Shown here: in pieces, positions 7,889 through 18,575 of the stretch
How positions within the stretch are numbered: position 1 is the first letter of the stretch
Layout: every line of letters begins with the position of its first letter
DNA from: SURF-21 sp964510515
GTDB lineage: Bacteria > Actinomycetota > Geothermincolia > Geothermincolales > RBG-13-55-18
Length of the DNA: 58,911 nt
Assembly: GCA_964510515.1 (NCBI GenBank)
Contig: CAZEAU010000017.1
Span: forward strand, 1 to 58,911
Direction: 5' to 3'
The notes under the pieces: generated by a model
Told to the model about the DNA's origin: nothing
Databases searched by the model: none
The model's input: the letters and a program-made list of their open reading frames with translations, nothing else
Translations under genes and position numbers: made by a program

Positions 7889-8512
7889 TATCCTGTGGCA
7901 CTTCCGGGGTCAACCCTCGAAAGGGACGCCAACGATGGCACACCTGGGGTCAACCCTCGAAAGGGACATCAGGCGATAGCATACCCGGAGCAAACCCCGA
8001 GGGTAGCAACGGCTAATTCCCACCATTACCCATATCAGCCCGGCCCCCGAGATGAACGCCAACGATGGCACACCAGGGGCCTGACCTTAAAGGGCACTTC
8101 GGGCTCGACCTCTGAGATGAACGCCAACGATGGCACAACTGGGGCCTGACCCCAAAAGTGGCACATCTGGGGTCAACCCTCGAAAGGGATATCAGGCGAT
8201 AGCAAACCCGGAGCAAACCCCGAGGGTGGCAACGGCTAATTCCCACCATTGCCCATATCAGCCCGACCCTTGAGATGAACGCCAACGATGGCACACCTGG
8301 GGCCTGACCCCAAAAGGGACACCCCAGAAGGGACAAAAGGGACGCGTAGAAAACGCCGGTTATGGCACTTCGGAGGGTTGACCCCAGAAGGGCCACCAGG
8401 AGTGCCGCCGAGACGCCGGTTATGGCACTTCGGAGGGTTGACCCCAGAAATGCCACCAGGTTATGGCACTTCGGAGGGTTGACCCCAGAAATGCCACCAG
8501 AAATGCCACCCG
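7889..8512. repeat. Palindromic repeat cluster with longer composite units
   Basis: About a dozen copies of the repeat. Some are embedded in longer duplicated units (GATGAACGCCAACGATGGCA occurs at about 8052, 8111 and 8275; CCCGGAGCAAACCCCGAGGG at about 7985 and 8205). No gene is supported. Confidence 0.85.
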
Positions 8513-10006
8513 TCAGGTTCGGTATTCGGGCTTGAGGGTGAAGAGCACCCAGCCATAGCCGTAGCGGTGCGCCTCGTATCGCGGGTCGCGGTAGAGCTTG
8601 GCGATCTCCCACACCAGGGTGCGGTTGGTCAGGGGATAGGCGTCCAAAAACTTGTTGAGCACCACGTATTCCGCGCCGTAGGTATCGCCGTCGAACTGGA
8701 AGATGAACTCGCGCTGCGTCATATGCGGCACGACGGGGTCCTGCGCACACACCGAGGCATCGCGCGGGATGATGCTGATGATGTCGTAGCCCGTCTGCTC
8801 CATCCTGGGGTCGAGGTGATAGAACCAGGGGTTGAAAAGCGTCTTCGCCGAGCGCGAGAAGGTGAAGGGGACGTTGATCAGCAGAACGAGCAGGCATATC
8901 ACGAAGACCATCTTGCGGTAATCGACCTGCCGCCCGCGCTTGCCCAGCCAGCGATGCACGCGGGGCACGGCGTCCAGCAGGGCGAAAATGAAGATGGGCG
9001 CGAAGATGGCGTTGTAGTGGCGCAGTATCTCCCAGTGCGGGTAGTAGTTGGAGAAGAGGCGCTCCAGCAGCGCGGGGACGGCCACGATGGCGAAGCCCCC
9101 GGCCAGGGGCAGGAAAAGGAAGGGCAGCAGGATGAACAGCAGCAGCTTGGTCTTGTGATAGGGCACGAAAAGCTCCTTGAGCGCGACCCACGGGTGGGTG
9201 GCTATGTATTTCATGGCGTCGAGCCAGTCGTCCCCCAGGTGGGAGTAATACTTGAAGTAGAAGTAGTCCCCGCCCGCCGCGAGGGGCGGCATGATGAGCT
9301 GCGTCACGGAGTAGAACCATCCCGCGGAGATGAGGCAGGTGGACGCGCCGATGAAGTGCTTCCTGCGGAAGACGATCATGTACAGGCCGAGGAAGAAGAC
9401 GAGGAAGGCCGTGGTCTCCTTCACCCACAGCAACAGGGGGATGGTGAGCATGTATCCCAGCATGTTCTCGCGGTCGATGAAGAAGTAGGAGAGCGCGAGC
9501 ACGGGCCCGAGGAAGGCCTCGGTGTGGAAGTCGAAGAAGATGAGCTCCATGGTCCCCCAGAAGATGAGGTAGGTGAGGGCCAGGCACAGGGCGCAGAAGC
9601 GGCTCTCGAAGTTGCGCCGCACCACGTAGAAGACGGGGAGGGCGCCCAGGGCCACGATCACCGCCTGATAGATGAGCAGCATGCGGGCGTCGGACCATAT
9701 CCAGTAGGCGGGGACCACCAGGAAGAAGATGGGGTGGAAGTGGTCACCCCACAGGGACGGCACCATGCGCACGGTGTTGAAGCCGAACTCGAAGCGCGAG
9801 AGCTGCCAGACGTGCTGGTCGAAGATGCCCAGGTCCCAGCCGTGCGACTGGAAGTTCATGTGTTTGAGCAGCGATATCATGCTGTAGAGGAGGATGAAGA
9901 ACAGCACCACCAGGTAGATGCCGTAGCGTCCCAGCCAGGACGAGACGCGCGGGTGCCTTTTCCGGAAGGAGAGGAACCCCTCCCAGATCCAGTTGACCGA
10001 CCTCAT
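8513..10006 (-). CDS. DUF2079-family polytopic membrane protein
   Basis: A 497-residue integral membrane protein with about ten hydrophobic segments (first at about residues 29-48, GIYLVVLFFILLYSMISLL). The motif WDLGIFDQHVWQLSRF (about 57-72) is characteristic of DUF2079 proteins. Their fold resembles GT-C glycosyltransferases of the ArnT/PMT type; D58 and D62 would face the outside, where lipid-linked sugar donors are used. No enzymatic activity is proven for the family. The last 120 residues are a soluble extracytoplasmic part. The ATG at 10006 is preceded by GGGAGGAAG. It is monocistronic, between two repeat clusters. Confidence 0.82.
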   Translation of the reverse strand: MRSVNWIWEGFLSFRKRHPRVSSWLGRYGIYLVVLFFILLYSMISLLKHMNFQSHGWDLGIFDQHVWQLSRFEFGFNTVRMVPSLWGDHFHPIFFLVVPAYWIWSDARMLLIYQAVIVALGALPVFYVVRRNFESRFCALCLALTYLIFWGTMELIFFDFHTEAFLGPVLALSYFFIDRENMLGYMLTIPLLLWVKETTAFLVFFLGLYMIVFRRKHFIGASTCLISAGWFYSVTQLIMPPLAAGGDYFYFKYYSHLGDDWLDAMKYIATHPWVALKELFVPYHKTKLLLFILLPFLFLPLAGGFAIVAVPALLERLFSNYYPHWEILRHYNAIFAPIFIFALLDAVPRVHRWLGKRGRQVDYRKMVFVICLLVLLINVPFTFSRSAKTLFNPWFYHLDPRMEQTGYDIISIIPRDASVCAQDPVVPHMTQREFIFQFDGDTYGAEYVVLNKFLDAYPLTNRTLVWEIAKLYRDPRYEAHRYGYGWVLFTLKPEYRT

Positions 10007-10430
10007 CTTCCTCCCAACACGGCACTTCCGGGCTCAACCCTCGAATGGCACTTCTGGGGTCAACCCTCCGAAGTGCCACAACCTACCGTCTCGGCGACAC
10101 TTCCGTCCCTTCCGGGGTCAACCCCCCAAAGTGCCACAACCTACCGTCTCGGCGACACTTCCGGGGTCAACCCTCCCAAGTGCCACAACCGCACCGGCAC
10201 ACCTGGGGTCAACCCCCCAAAGTGCCACAACCGCCGCCCCTCACAAGGGTTGACCCGACGTGTCGCCTCCACGATCGACCCTGAAGCACATCATAACCGA
10301 TGTCCCCTTCGAGGGTTGCTCCCCACGGTGCCGCACAGTGCCGGGGCGCTTCCGGGCGCCCCACGCGAGGTTAGACCCCAGGAGCGCCGTGCTCGCAAAT
10401 ACTTCAACGCCCGCGGCGCCAGCCCTTTAG
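10007..10430. repeat. Palindromic repeat cluster
   Basis: Five or six well-conserved copies (10019-10262), mostly with a central GGGGTCAACCC, decaying into degenerate half copies to about 10400. No gene is supported. Confidence 0.8.
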
Positions 10431-10740
10431 ACGGCGCATGGACGAAAAATGCAGCAAATCGAAGCCTGCGATATATGCACGTTTCAGCTCGGGCAATTTT
10501 TCGCATGGCCAGCCGAAACGGCTGGCCGCACAACGCCTCGCGCAACGCCTGGATGCATGCCCCCGCCAAGAGGGATGCAAGCCCCCTGGCCTGGGCGGAC
10601 AGTACCCATATCATTTGAGGATTCTTACAGAGATAAGGCCGGGGGGTCAAGCGCGCATCCAGCCGGGCTGGCATGGCATCACGGTCTCCGCACACGCCCA
10701 ACGGCAGGATGCCGGCGAAAATCCCCCATTGAGAGGCGAT
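10431..10740. other. Intergenic stretch without recognisable content
   Basis: No open frame in this stretch has a start signal, motif or codon pattern I can support. A perfect short inverted repeat, AGCCGAAACGGCT (10512-10524), is the only local structure noted. Confidence 0.3.
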
Positions 10741-10980
10741 AGAACCACACAGGAGGGATTACCGAGGAGGACTCCAGCCCGGCGGCCACCACCACCGCCA
10801 CCACCGACAGAACCACGCAGGGGGGATTACCCGGGGGGACCTACACCCTAGCGGCCACCATCACCGCCACCACCACCGACAGAACCACGCAAGGGGGATT
10901 GCCGAGGAGGACCTCCACCCCAGCGGCCACCATCACCGCCACCACCGATAGAGCCACGCAGGGGGGATTACCCCCGGGCG
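10741..10980. repeat. Tandem repeat, four units of 68-72 bp
   Basis: Units start at 10741, 10809, 10881 and 10950 with AGAACCACGCAGGGGGGATT or close variants. Each ends in a CCACCATCACCGCCACCACC stretch. The array lies directly at the 3' side of the gene remnant at 10933-11226. Confidence 0.85.
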
Positions 10981-11226
10981 ATCGAGGGGTTTCACCCATT
11001 GCCACCCCGACCGAGTAATCGTATGATAACCATACTGTCTCAGCTTGTTTGTATAAGTCGGTAAGTCGAAGCGAAAACGCGCAGCAATTCTTCCATACAA
11101 CTCAAACTGCCGACGTTCCGCGGCCAGGGGGGTAATGCTGTTGCGGGCGGACTGCCCGATGAAGGGGTCATTTAGCATCTTCGCGTGCGCGTATTCCCAT
11201 ATTGAGTTGATCTCGGGCGGAGCGGA
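10933..11226 (-). pseudogene. Fragment of an unidentified coding sequence
   Basis: The minus-strand frame reads PEINSIWEYAHAKMLNDPFI and continues to RPGVIPPAWLYRWWR. It has a plausible protein-like composition and lower G+C than its surroundings. Upstream (above 11226) the frame continues only through palindromic repeats, so the 5' part seems lost or replaced by them. Its 3' end overlaps the tandem array. There is no start codon or ribosome binding site and no family that I recognise. It could be a remnant of transferred DNA. Confidence 0.35.
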
Positions 11227-11249
11227 CGCCGTTGCGGGCGAAGACGGCG

Positions 11250-11790
11250 GCGCAAGTGGCATATCTGGGGTCAACCCTCGCAAAGGACAGAAAGTGGCAT
11301 ATCTGGGGTCAGCCCTCGCAAGGGACACTCGCAAGGGACGTTGCTGATGGCGCACATGGCACACCCCGGGGTTGACCCCCGAAGAGACGGAAGAGGCTTC
11401 GGGCAAGGTTCGCAATGGCACTTCGGAGGGTTGACCCTAGAAGGGACGGAAGGGGTTTCGGACAAGGTTCGCAATGGCACTTCGGAGGGTTGACCCCAGA
11501 AGGGACGGAAGAGGTTTCGGGCAAGGTTCGCAATGGCACTTCGGAGGGTTGACCCCGGAAGGGACGGAAGGGGTTTCGGACAAGGTTCGCAATGGCACTT
11601 CGGAGGGTTGACCCCGGAAGGGACAGATTATGGCACACCCTGGGGTTGACCCCCGAAGAGACGGAAGAGGCTTCGGGCAAGGTTCGCAATGGCACTTTCG
11701 AGGGTTGACCCCAGAAGGGACAGAAGGGGCGCCAGTTGTGGCACTTTCGAGGGTTGACCCCAGAAGGGACAGAAGGGGGACGAGAGGGAG
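11250..11790. repeat. Palindromic repeat cluster with a duplicated spacer
   Basis: About nine copies in tandem. They are separated by a conserved spacer (GAAGAGGTTTCGGGCAAGGT / GGGTTTCGGACAAGGTTCGC) that recurs five times (11390, 11450, 11510, 11568, 11665). Repeat plus spacer forms a unit of about 60 bp. The cluster ends just before the ribosome binding site of the next gene. Confidence 0.88.
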
Positions 11791-11797
11791 GTAGCTG

Positions 11798-13150
11798 ATG
11801 GGCGAGCACGACATCTTTCCGTGTATGCACGAGTGGCTGAGCGACACCGACTTGTCGCTGGCCGGTAACCTCAAAAGGTGGGCGGACAACGAAGTCATGG
11901 CCAAGCGCCTGGAGCTGAAGGAGAGCTACGACGGCCTCCTCGCGCCGGCCATGCGCAAGCTCTTCCTGGAGATAGGCCTGCAGCGCCTGTTCTGGCCGGA
12001 GCAGCACGGCGGCGACGGGCACAACAACCCCAAGGCCGCCATGACCATAGTGGCGGCCCTCGAGCAAGTGGCGCGCGGGGACACCTCCATTGCCTTCCTT
12101 CTCTCCTCCATGTGGGCCCTGCAGAGCTGCATAGCCAAGGAGGGGAGCGAGAACGCCGCGGCCTGCGAGGCCCTGGCCGGCGTCTACCCCTCCTCCGATA
12201 CGCTGGGCATCACCTCCCTCGTCCTGCCCGTCTTCCGCGATGAGCCACAGGCGAGGGCGAAGCTCGCCAAGGGAAGCTGGACGGTCGAGGCCGAGGACGC
12301 CCGGCCCCTCTCCTCCGGGGCGGACGCTGCCGTCTTCGGGGTGCTGTGCGCGCTCGAGGGCGAGGGCAGCGCGGGCAGCCCGGACGCAGCAAAGGGCGCG
12401 CCCAAGGCCGCCGCCGGCTCCAGTGCATCCAAGGGCAATGGGGGACCGGGCGGATCGGGCACCCAAAGCACTCCCGCTCCCAACACCCCTGACACCCCCG
12501 CCACCGCCACAGGCGACATAGGCATCATCGTCCTCCCCGCCTCGGCCAAGGGCGTCACGCGCGGCGATCCCTTCCTCAAGACCGGCCTCGCCGCCAGCCG
12601 CAACGCCTCCGTGTCCATCGACAAGGCCAAGGTTCCGGAGGCGATGTGCGTGGCCAGGGGCCTGCAGGACTGCCGCTCCATGTTCGCCTGGCTCTATCTG
12701 GGCGTCTCCGCCTCCACCGTGGGGGCCCTCTTCGCCGCCTACGAGATACTCAAGGAATGGGGGGACAACCGCGTCATCAAGGGCAAGGGACAGGTCTTCA
12801 AGAGCAATCCCCTCACCGCCTCGGTGATGGCCGAGGTGGCCAGGGAGATAAGCGTGTCGCGCATGCTCACCTGCGACCTGGGGCGCGTCCTCTCCGAGCC
12901 CGGCATCTACGGCCCGGCCGGGGAGGAGCGCAACTTCGTCCTCGCGGAGATGGTGGCGGGCAGCGTCACCCGCGCGGCGGAAAAGGCCATCGGCAACGCC
13001 ATGGAGATGATGGCCTCGGCGGGCTACGCCACGGAGTGGAACCTGGAGCGCTACTGGCGCGACACCAAGACCATGCAGGTCTGCCTGGGCCCCTATGAGC
13101 TGGCCAAGATGGATTACGCGCACTATTTCTATCAATCCCAGGCCAGATAA
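11798..13150 (+). CDS. Acyl-CoA dehydrogenase homologue with a low-complexity insert, probably non-canonical
   Basis: A 450-residue protein with the acyl-CoA dehydrogenase fold: helical N-domain (LQRLFWPEQHGGDGHNN, about 63-79), middle domain, and C-terminal four-helix bundle. The region about 188-242 is a Gly/Ala/Ser/Pro-rich insert inside the beta domain. The usual FAD/substrate stretch TEPxAGSD is replaced by TSLVLPVFRDEP. Near the end, the position of the catalytic IYEGT motif reads QVCLGPYEL, so the usual catalytic Glu is missing. It is followed after 18 bp by a second homologue (13169), and the two could form a hetero-oligomer in which this copy is structural. The ATG at 11798 follows GGGAGGTAG. 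The substrate is unknown. Confidence 0.75.
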   Translation: MGEHDIFPCMHEWLSDTDLSLAGNLKRWADNEVMAKRLELKESYDGLLAPAMRKLFLEIGLQRLFWPEQHGGDGHNNPKAAMTIVAALEQVARGDTSIAFLLSSMWALQSCIAKEGSENAAACEALAGVYPSSDTLGITSLVLPVFRDEPQARAKLAKGSWTVEAEDARPLSSGADAAVFGVLCALEGEGSAGSPDAAKGAPKAAAGSSASKGNGGPGGSGTQSTPAPNTPDTPATATGDIGIIVLPASAKGVTRGDPFLKTGLAASRNASVSIDKAKVPEAMCVARGLQDCRSMFAWLYLGVSASTVGALFAAYEILKEWGDNRVIKGKGQVFKSNPLTASVMAEVAREISVSRMLTCDLGRVLSEPGIYGPAGEERNFVLAEMVAGSVTRAAEKAIGNAMEMMASAGYATEWNLERYWRDTKTMQVCLGPYELAKMDYAHYFYQSQAR

Positions 13151-13168
13151 AGGAGGGAGGACATCACC

Positions 13169-14437
<1,269 letters not shown>

Positions 14438-14450
14438 GCGGGGAGGGATC

Positions 14451-15017
14451 ATGGAAAAGACGGCTGTGCGCAGGCAAGAGGCGGGAGGGCAGGGCGCGGA
14501 GGGGGGCGGCCTGGGCGAGAGGCTGCTGCACGAGTTGCTCAAGAGTCCCAAGTTCAAGGCCGGGATGAGGATAGTCGCCGGCAGCCTGGATCCCGACAAC
14601 GCGGCGGGGCTGGTACGCACCCTGATGTGGGACGACGTGGAGGCCTTCCTGGGCGACGTCTCGGCGCTTCCCGCGGCGGTCAACTACCTGGTGAGGATGG
14701 TGCGGGAGCTGGTGGCGCAGCTCAACGTCTTCCCGCCCGCCATCCTCGTCGCCTTCCTCGGGCAGCTGGTGAAGGAGATCGACTTCCAGGCCATGGGCGC
14801 CGGGGCGGGGGAGTTCATGCTGCTCCTGGAGAGGCTCGCGCCGGTGGTGGAGAGCCTGAAGGAGGCCTCGAGCGGGGTGCTGGGCGCGGTCGGAGCGGCG
14901 GCGGGCGCTGACGCTGCCGCGAACAAGGGCGCTGTCCCCAAGGCTGCGGACTCCCCCAAGGCCGCGGATTCCCCCAAGGCTGGGGGCGCGGGCAAATCCG
15001 GCGCGGGCAAGGAATGA
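14451..15017 (+). CDS. Helical protein of unknown function with a Lys/Ala-rich tail (paralogue of the next gene)
   Basis: 188 residues. Residues about 24-110 (LLHELLKSPKFKAGMRIVAG, then LDPDNAAGLVRTLMWDDVEA) form a predicted all-helical domain. It can be aligned with residues 25-115 of the next gene's product (LIRTPGFKELLMLHLRDINP, DNARELMKAAIWEDVVFTMS), so the two are paralogues. The last 45 residues are a low-complexity Ala/Lys/Pro/Ser tail with the repeated motif KAADSP. There are no cysteines, no signal peptide and no membrane segment. The ATG follows GGGGAGGG, 14 bp after the dehydrogenase gene. The tight linkage to two acyl-CoA dehydrogenases suggests an accessory or scaffolding role. 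No known family is recognised. Confidence 0.7.
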   Translation: MEKTAVRRQEAGGQGAEGGGLGERLLHELLKSPKFKAGMRIVAGSLDPDNAAGLVRTLMWDDVEAFLGDVSALPAAVNYLVRMVRELVAQLNVFPPAILVAFLGQLVKEIDFQAMGAGAGEFMLLLERLAPVVESLKEASSGVLGAVGAAAGADAAANKGAVPKAADSPKAADSPKAGGAGKSGAGKE

Positions 15018-15027
15018 GGTGGTGTGC

Positions 15028-16656
15028 ATGGTGGACCAGATAGATATGGACAGGCTCGCGGCGCAGCAGGGACCCGCCGGTCCCGAGGGGGGCGGCTACA
15101 GCGCCCTGCCGGGGATGGTGCGCGAGCTCATCCGCACCCCCGGCTTCAAGGAACTGCTCATGCTGCATCTGCGGGATATCAATCCCGACAACGCCCGGGA
15201 GCTGATGAAGGCCGCCATCTGGGAGGACGTGGTCTTCACTATGAGCGCCCTGGGCGCCACGCCGCAGCTGGTCAACTGGCTGTTGGAGGCCCTCATCGAG
15301 CTGGGGGTGCAGCTGAACAACTTCACCCTGGACATCCTGCGCGACTTCCTGGTCAAGCTGGGCCAGGACCTGGATGTCGAGAAACTGCGCTTGCTCCCCG
15401 CGGCCTACGCTCCCCTGGTGAACGAGCTGCTCCTGGAGGATCGCGAGGCCCTGGACGGGCTCATCGCCGGCTTGGGCTCGCTGGCCGAGGACCTGGCGGG
15501 CGCGGGGGAGCGCACCTGGCGCAAGATATGGAACACCGCGGACTTCGGCAAGATACGCGCGGGCCTGAGTGCCCATTTCGACGAGCGGCGCGCCCAGATG
15601 CAGGACGACCCGGACATCTTCAACCCCGTGGCCCTGTCCAACCTGCTGGCCGCCATCCCCTCGCTGGTCAATTTCGTGCTGCGGGCGCTGACGCGCACCG
15701 TGCAGGGGATGACCTTGCCGGCGGAGATACTGGCCAACGCCATCTTCCAGCTTCTGGAGGACCTGGATATGGCGGAGGTGGGTGGCCTGGTGAACGCCCT
15801 GTCCGCTTTCCTCAACGCCCTGCACCGCGGCAATCTCTTGCTGGGGAGGGACGAGCCGCGCTTCCGGGAGGTGCTCTCCCGCATCATCCGTAATCTCGTG
15901 GACGGCGTGGACGGCGAGGTCTTCAGGGAGATGCTGCTGTCTCTGCGGGACGACGGCGCGGTGGTGGGCAAGGTGCTCTCCGAATATATCTATGCCAGCC
16001 CCGAGGCCACGGTGGAGGTGGGGAGGTGGCTGTGCCTGGCGACGGGAGCCGCGCTGCGCACCACGGCGGAGACCATGCGGCGTGTGGGCGAGCTGCCCGA
16101 GGAGGCCGTGGGGTCCTTCGTGGACATCCTCGCGGAGACCGTGGACCCGCGCGAGCTGGGCAGGATAGTCAACTACGGGGCCGCGCAGGCGAGCAAGGCC
16201 ATGGCGGCCAGGCCGGGGGAGATGGGCAGGCAGGTGGGGAGGCTGCTGGCCTCGCTGGAGGGCGAGGAGCTGGCGGAGGCGGGCAAGGCAGCCTTCCTCG
16301 AGATACGGGACGCGGCCCTGGCCGACCCGGCGCTGCAGGCCGCCCTGGAGCCGGAGCGGGTGGGGGAGATGATCAACACCGGCCTGGCGACCTTCAACCG
16401 CTTCGCCTGGCGCAACCCGGGGCTCATGGCGGACAAGGCGGCGCGCACCCTGGCGGTGGTGGACATGGATCAGGTGGTGCTGGCGGCGGGGGAGGTGATG
16501 GGGGCCGGGCTCAAGGCCCTGGTGAAGAACCCCGCGGTGATAGGCAAGGCGCTCAAGCCCCTGGCCAAGCCGGCGGCCATCGCGGCGGGCGCGGGAGCGG
16601 CGGCGCTGACCGGCCTCGCCGCCATGGTTCTCATCGTGCGCAGATGGAGAAACTGA
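15028..16656 (+). CDS. Large helical-repeat protein with a C-terminal membrane anchor
   Basis: 542 residues from the ATG at 15028 (GAGGTG 6 nt upstream; a GTG at 15019 is in frame but lacks spacing). The N-terminal 115 residues share a domain with the preceding gene. The remainder is predicted as a long series of helices with recurring patterns such as LSNLLAAIPSLVNFVLRAL and MAEVGGLVNALSAFLNALHR, reminiscent of the 23-residue solenoid at 3602-5896. The last 25 residues (AAALTGLAAMVLIVRRWRN) are a hydrophobic helix followed by basic residues, the form of a tail anchor. It is the last gene of the 11798-16656 operon. A possible role is to tether the dehydrogenases to the membrane, for example near an electron acceptor. 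That is inference only. Confidence 0.72.
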   Translation: MVDQIDMDRLAAQQGPAGPEGGGYSALPGMVRELIRTPGFKELLMLHLRDINPDNARELMKAAIWEDVVFTMSALGATPQLVNWLLEALIELGVQLNNFTLDILRDFLVKLGQDLDVEKLRLLPAAYAPLVNELLLEDREALDGLIAGLGSLAEDLAGAGERTWRKIWNTADFGKIRAGLSAHFDERRAQMQDDPDIFNPVALSNLLAAIPSLVNFVLRALTRTVQGMTLPAEILANAIFQLLEDLDMAEVGGLVNALSAFLNALHRGNLLLGRDEPRFREVLSRIIRNLVDGVDGEVFREMLLSLRDDGAVVGKVLSEYIYASPEATVEVGRWLCLATGAALRTTAETMRRVGELPEEAVGSFVDILAETVDPRELGRIVNYGAAQASKAMAARPGEMGRQVGRLLASLEGEELAEAGKAAFLEIRDAALADPALQAALEPERVGEMINTGLATFNRFAWRNPGLMADKAARTLAVVDMDQVVLAAGEVMGAGLKALVKNPAVIGKALKPLAKPAAIAAGAGAAALTGLAAMVLIVRRWRN

Positions 16657-17425
16657 CGTGGCACTCCTGGGGTCAACCCTCGAAAGTGCCACAAGGTGGC
16701 ACACCTGGGGTCAACCCTCGAAAGGGCACACCTGGGGTCAACCCTCGAAAGTGCCACAAGGGAGGGTCCAGCAGCAAACATGCAACTAACGCAACGGCAC
16801 ACTCCGGGCCTGACCCCAGAAGGGACACGGGGTCAATCCCAAAGCGTGCCGCGGGGAAAGGGGTGGGCCAGGAACGTGAGGGTTAGGAGGTCGACCTGGG
16901 GTCAACCCTCGAAAGTGCCAAAGTCAGAAGCGCCGGCTGGAGTTGGGGGGGTTGTGGCACACCTGGGGTCAACCCTCGAAAGTGCCACAATCGACGGCAC
17001 CGGCTGGAGTTGGAGGGGTTGTGTCACTCCTGGGGTCAACCCTCGAAAGTGCCACAAGGGAGGGTCCAGCAGCAAACATGCAACTAACGCAACGGCACAC
17101 TCCGGGCCTGACCCCAGAAGGGACACGGGGTCAATCCCAAAGCGTGCCGCGGGGAAAGGGGTGGGCCAGGAACGTGAGGGCTAGGAGGTCGATCTGGGGT
17201 CAACCCTCGAAAGTGCCACAATCGACGGCACCGGCTGGAGTTGGAGAGGTTGTGGCACACATGGGGTCAACCCTCGGAAGTGCCACAAGGGGAAGGTCCA
17301 GCAGCAAACATGCAACTAACACAACGGCACACTCCGGGCCTGACCCCAGAAAGGCCACCAACGTGCAACTAACGCAATGGCACACTCCGGGCCTGACCCC
17401 AGAAGGGACAGAAGGGACGTGAGGG
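16657..17425. repeat. Palindromic repeat cluster with two copies of a 175-bp composite block
   Basis: About ten palindromic repeats. A composite block of about 175 bp (16744-16919, again 17041-17217) contains AGGGTCCAGCAGCAAACATG, a second palindrome-like stretch GGGCCTGACCCCAGAAGGGA, and GCGTGCCGCGGGGAAAGGGG. A third full copy lies at 20806-20970 and shorter ones at 17275-17345, 18707-18785 and 18812-18895. No gene is supported. Confidence 0.88.
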
Positions 17426-17462
17426 ACGTGCGCAAGCAGGAAAACGGCCGAGGGGGTTGGAT

Positions 17463-18575
17463 ATGAGAACGATGCAGAGCCAATCGACGGACCTCTACAC
17501 CGAATACGTACACGACTGGAAGGAAAAGGGAGGTAAGGTGCTGGGCTATGCCTGCGTGGCCACGCCGGTGGAGATCATCGAGGCCGCGGGCGTGCTGCCC
17601 TACCGCATCAAGGCTTTCGGCCACCCGGACACGGAGCTGGGCGACGCCTACCTGGCGCGCTTCAACTGCCGCTTCTGCCGCTCCTGCCTGCAGCTGGGGC
17701 TGGAGGGCTCCTACGATTTCCTCGACGGCCTCATCGAGACCAACGGCTGCGACCACCTGCGGGGCATGTTCGAGAACTGGCAGCATGTGAAGAGGTACGA
17801 CTTCTTCTACTACCTCAAGGTGCCGCATTTCCTGCGCGAGGACTCGCTGGAGTACTTCGCCGAGGAGCTGGGGATGATGCGCCAGGCGGTGTCCGCTTTC
17901 GCGGGCAGGGAGATAAGCGACGAGGCGCTGCGCGAGGCCATCGATGCCTACGACGAGGTCAACGCCAAGCTGAAGCGGCTGTACGCCCTGCGTGAACAGA
18001 CCCCGCCGGCGGTGGGCGGGGCCGAGGTCGTGAAGGTGTTGTGCACCGGGTCCTCCATGATGGCCAGGGACTTCTCGGCCCTGCTGGACGAGGTGCTGGC
18101 GGAGAAGTCCGAGGCGAGGATAACGGACTACAAGGCGCGGCTGATGCTCATGGGCAGCGCCACCGACGAGGTGGGCCTCATCGAGGACATCGAATCCGGG
18201 GGGGCCATCATCGCGGCGGACGCGCTGTGTTTCGGCTCGCGCTCCTTCTGGAATCGCGAGGGCGAGAGCGAGGACCTTATGACCATGCTGGCCGAGCGCT
18301 ACCTGGGGCATCTCTTCTGCCCGCGCATGTTCAACGATTACCCGCGGCGCATCGAATATGTGCTGGAGACGGCGAAGCGCGCCGGGGTGGACGGGGCCAT
18401 CGTCACCTACAACAAGTTCTGCGACCTGCACGGGGTGGAGGCGGTCTCGCTGCGCATGGACCTGGAGGAGGCGGGCATCCCCGTGCTGGTGTTGGAGAAG
18501 GACTACGGCTCGCAGGCCGACACCGGGCGCATCAAGACGCGCGTGCAGGCCTTCCTGGAGAGACTGGGCAAATGA
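17463..18575 (+). CDS. 2-hydroxyacyl-CoA dehydratase / benzoyl-CoA reductase subunit C-like protein
   Basis: A 370-residue member of the HgdB/BcrB/BcrC/FldBC superfamily, whose members bind a [4Fe-4S] cluster and perform radical dehydration or ring reduction on CoA thioesters. The N-terminus GYACVATPVEIIEAAGVLPY is the family start. Cysteines fit for cluster binding are in FNCRFCRSC (about 74-82) and NGCDHLRGMFENW. Further conserved blocks are AADALCFGSRSFW and HLFCPRM. The length fits the smaller subunit (BcrC/BzdN, about 380 residues). The ATG at 17463 has GAGGGGG upstream; a TTG 6 nt earlier is less good. Larger subunits and two activases follow at 19292-24840 but are separated by repeat clusters. 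Substrate assignment from sequence is not possible. Confidence 0.82.
   Translation: MRTMQSQSTDLYTEYVHDWKEKGGKVLGYACVATPVEIIEAAGVLPYRIKAFGHPDTELGDAYLARFNCRFCRSCLQLGLEGSYDFLDGLIETNGCDHLRGMFENWQHVKRYDFFYYLKVPHFLREDSLEYFAEELGMMRQAVSAFAGREISDEALREAIDAYDEVNAKLKRLYALREQTPPAVGGAEVVKVLCTGSSMMARDFSALLDEVLAEKSEARITDYKARLMLMGSATDEVGLIEDIESGGAIIAADALCFGSRSFWNREGESEDLMTMLAERYLGHLFCPRMFNDYPRRIEYVLETAKRAGVDGAIVTYNKFCDLHGVEAVSLRMDLEEAGIPVLVLEKDYGSQADTGRIKTRVQAFLERLGK

Noticed and set aside
10291..10740. Overlapping frames of 97-137 codons on both strands
   Set aside because: No ribosome binding sites, no motifs, and parts consist of decayed repeats.
11250..11790. The palindromic clusters as CRISPR arrays
   Set aside because: The unit is a palindrome with variable arms in both orientations, spacing is irregular and spacers repeat; none of this fits a CRISPR array.
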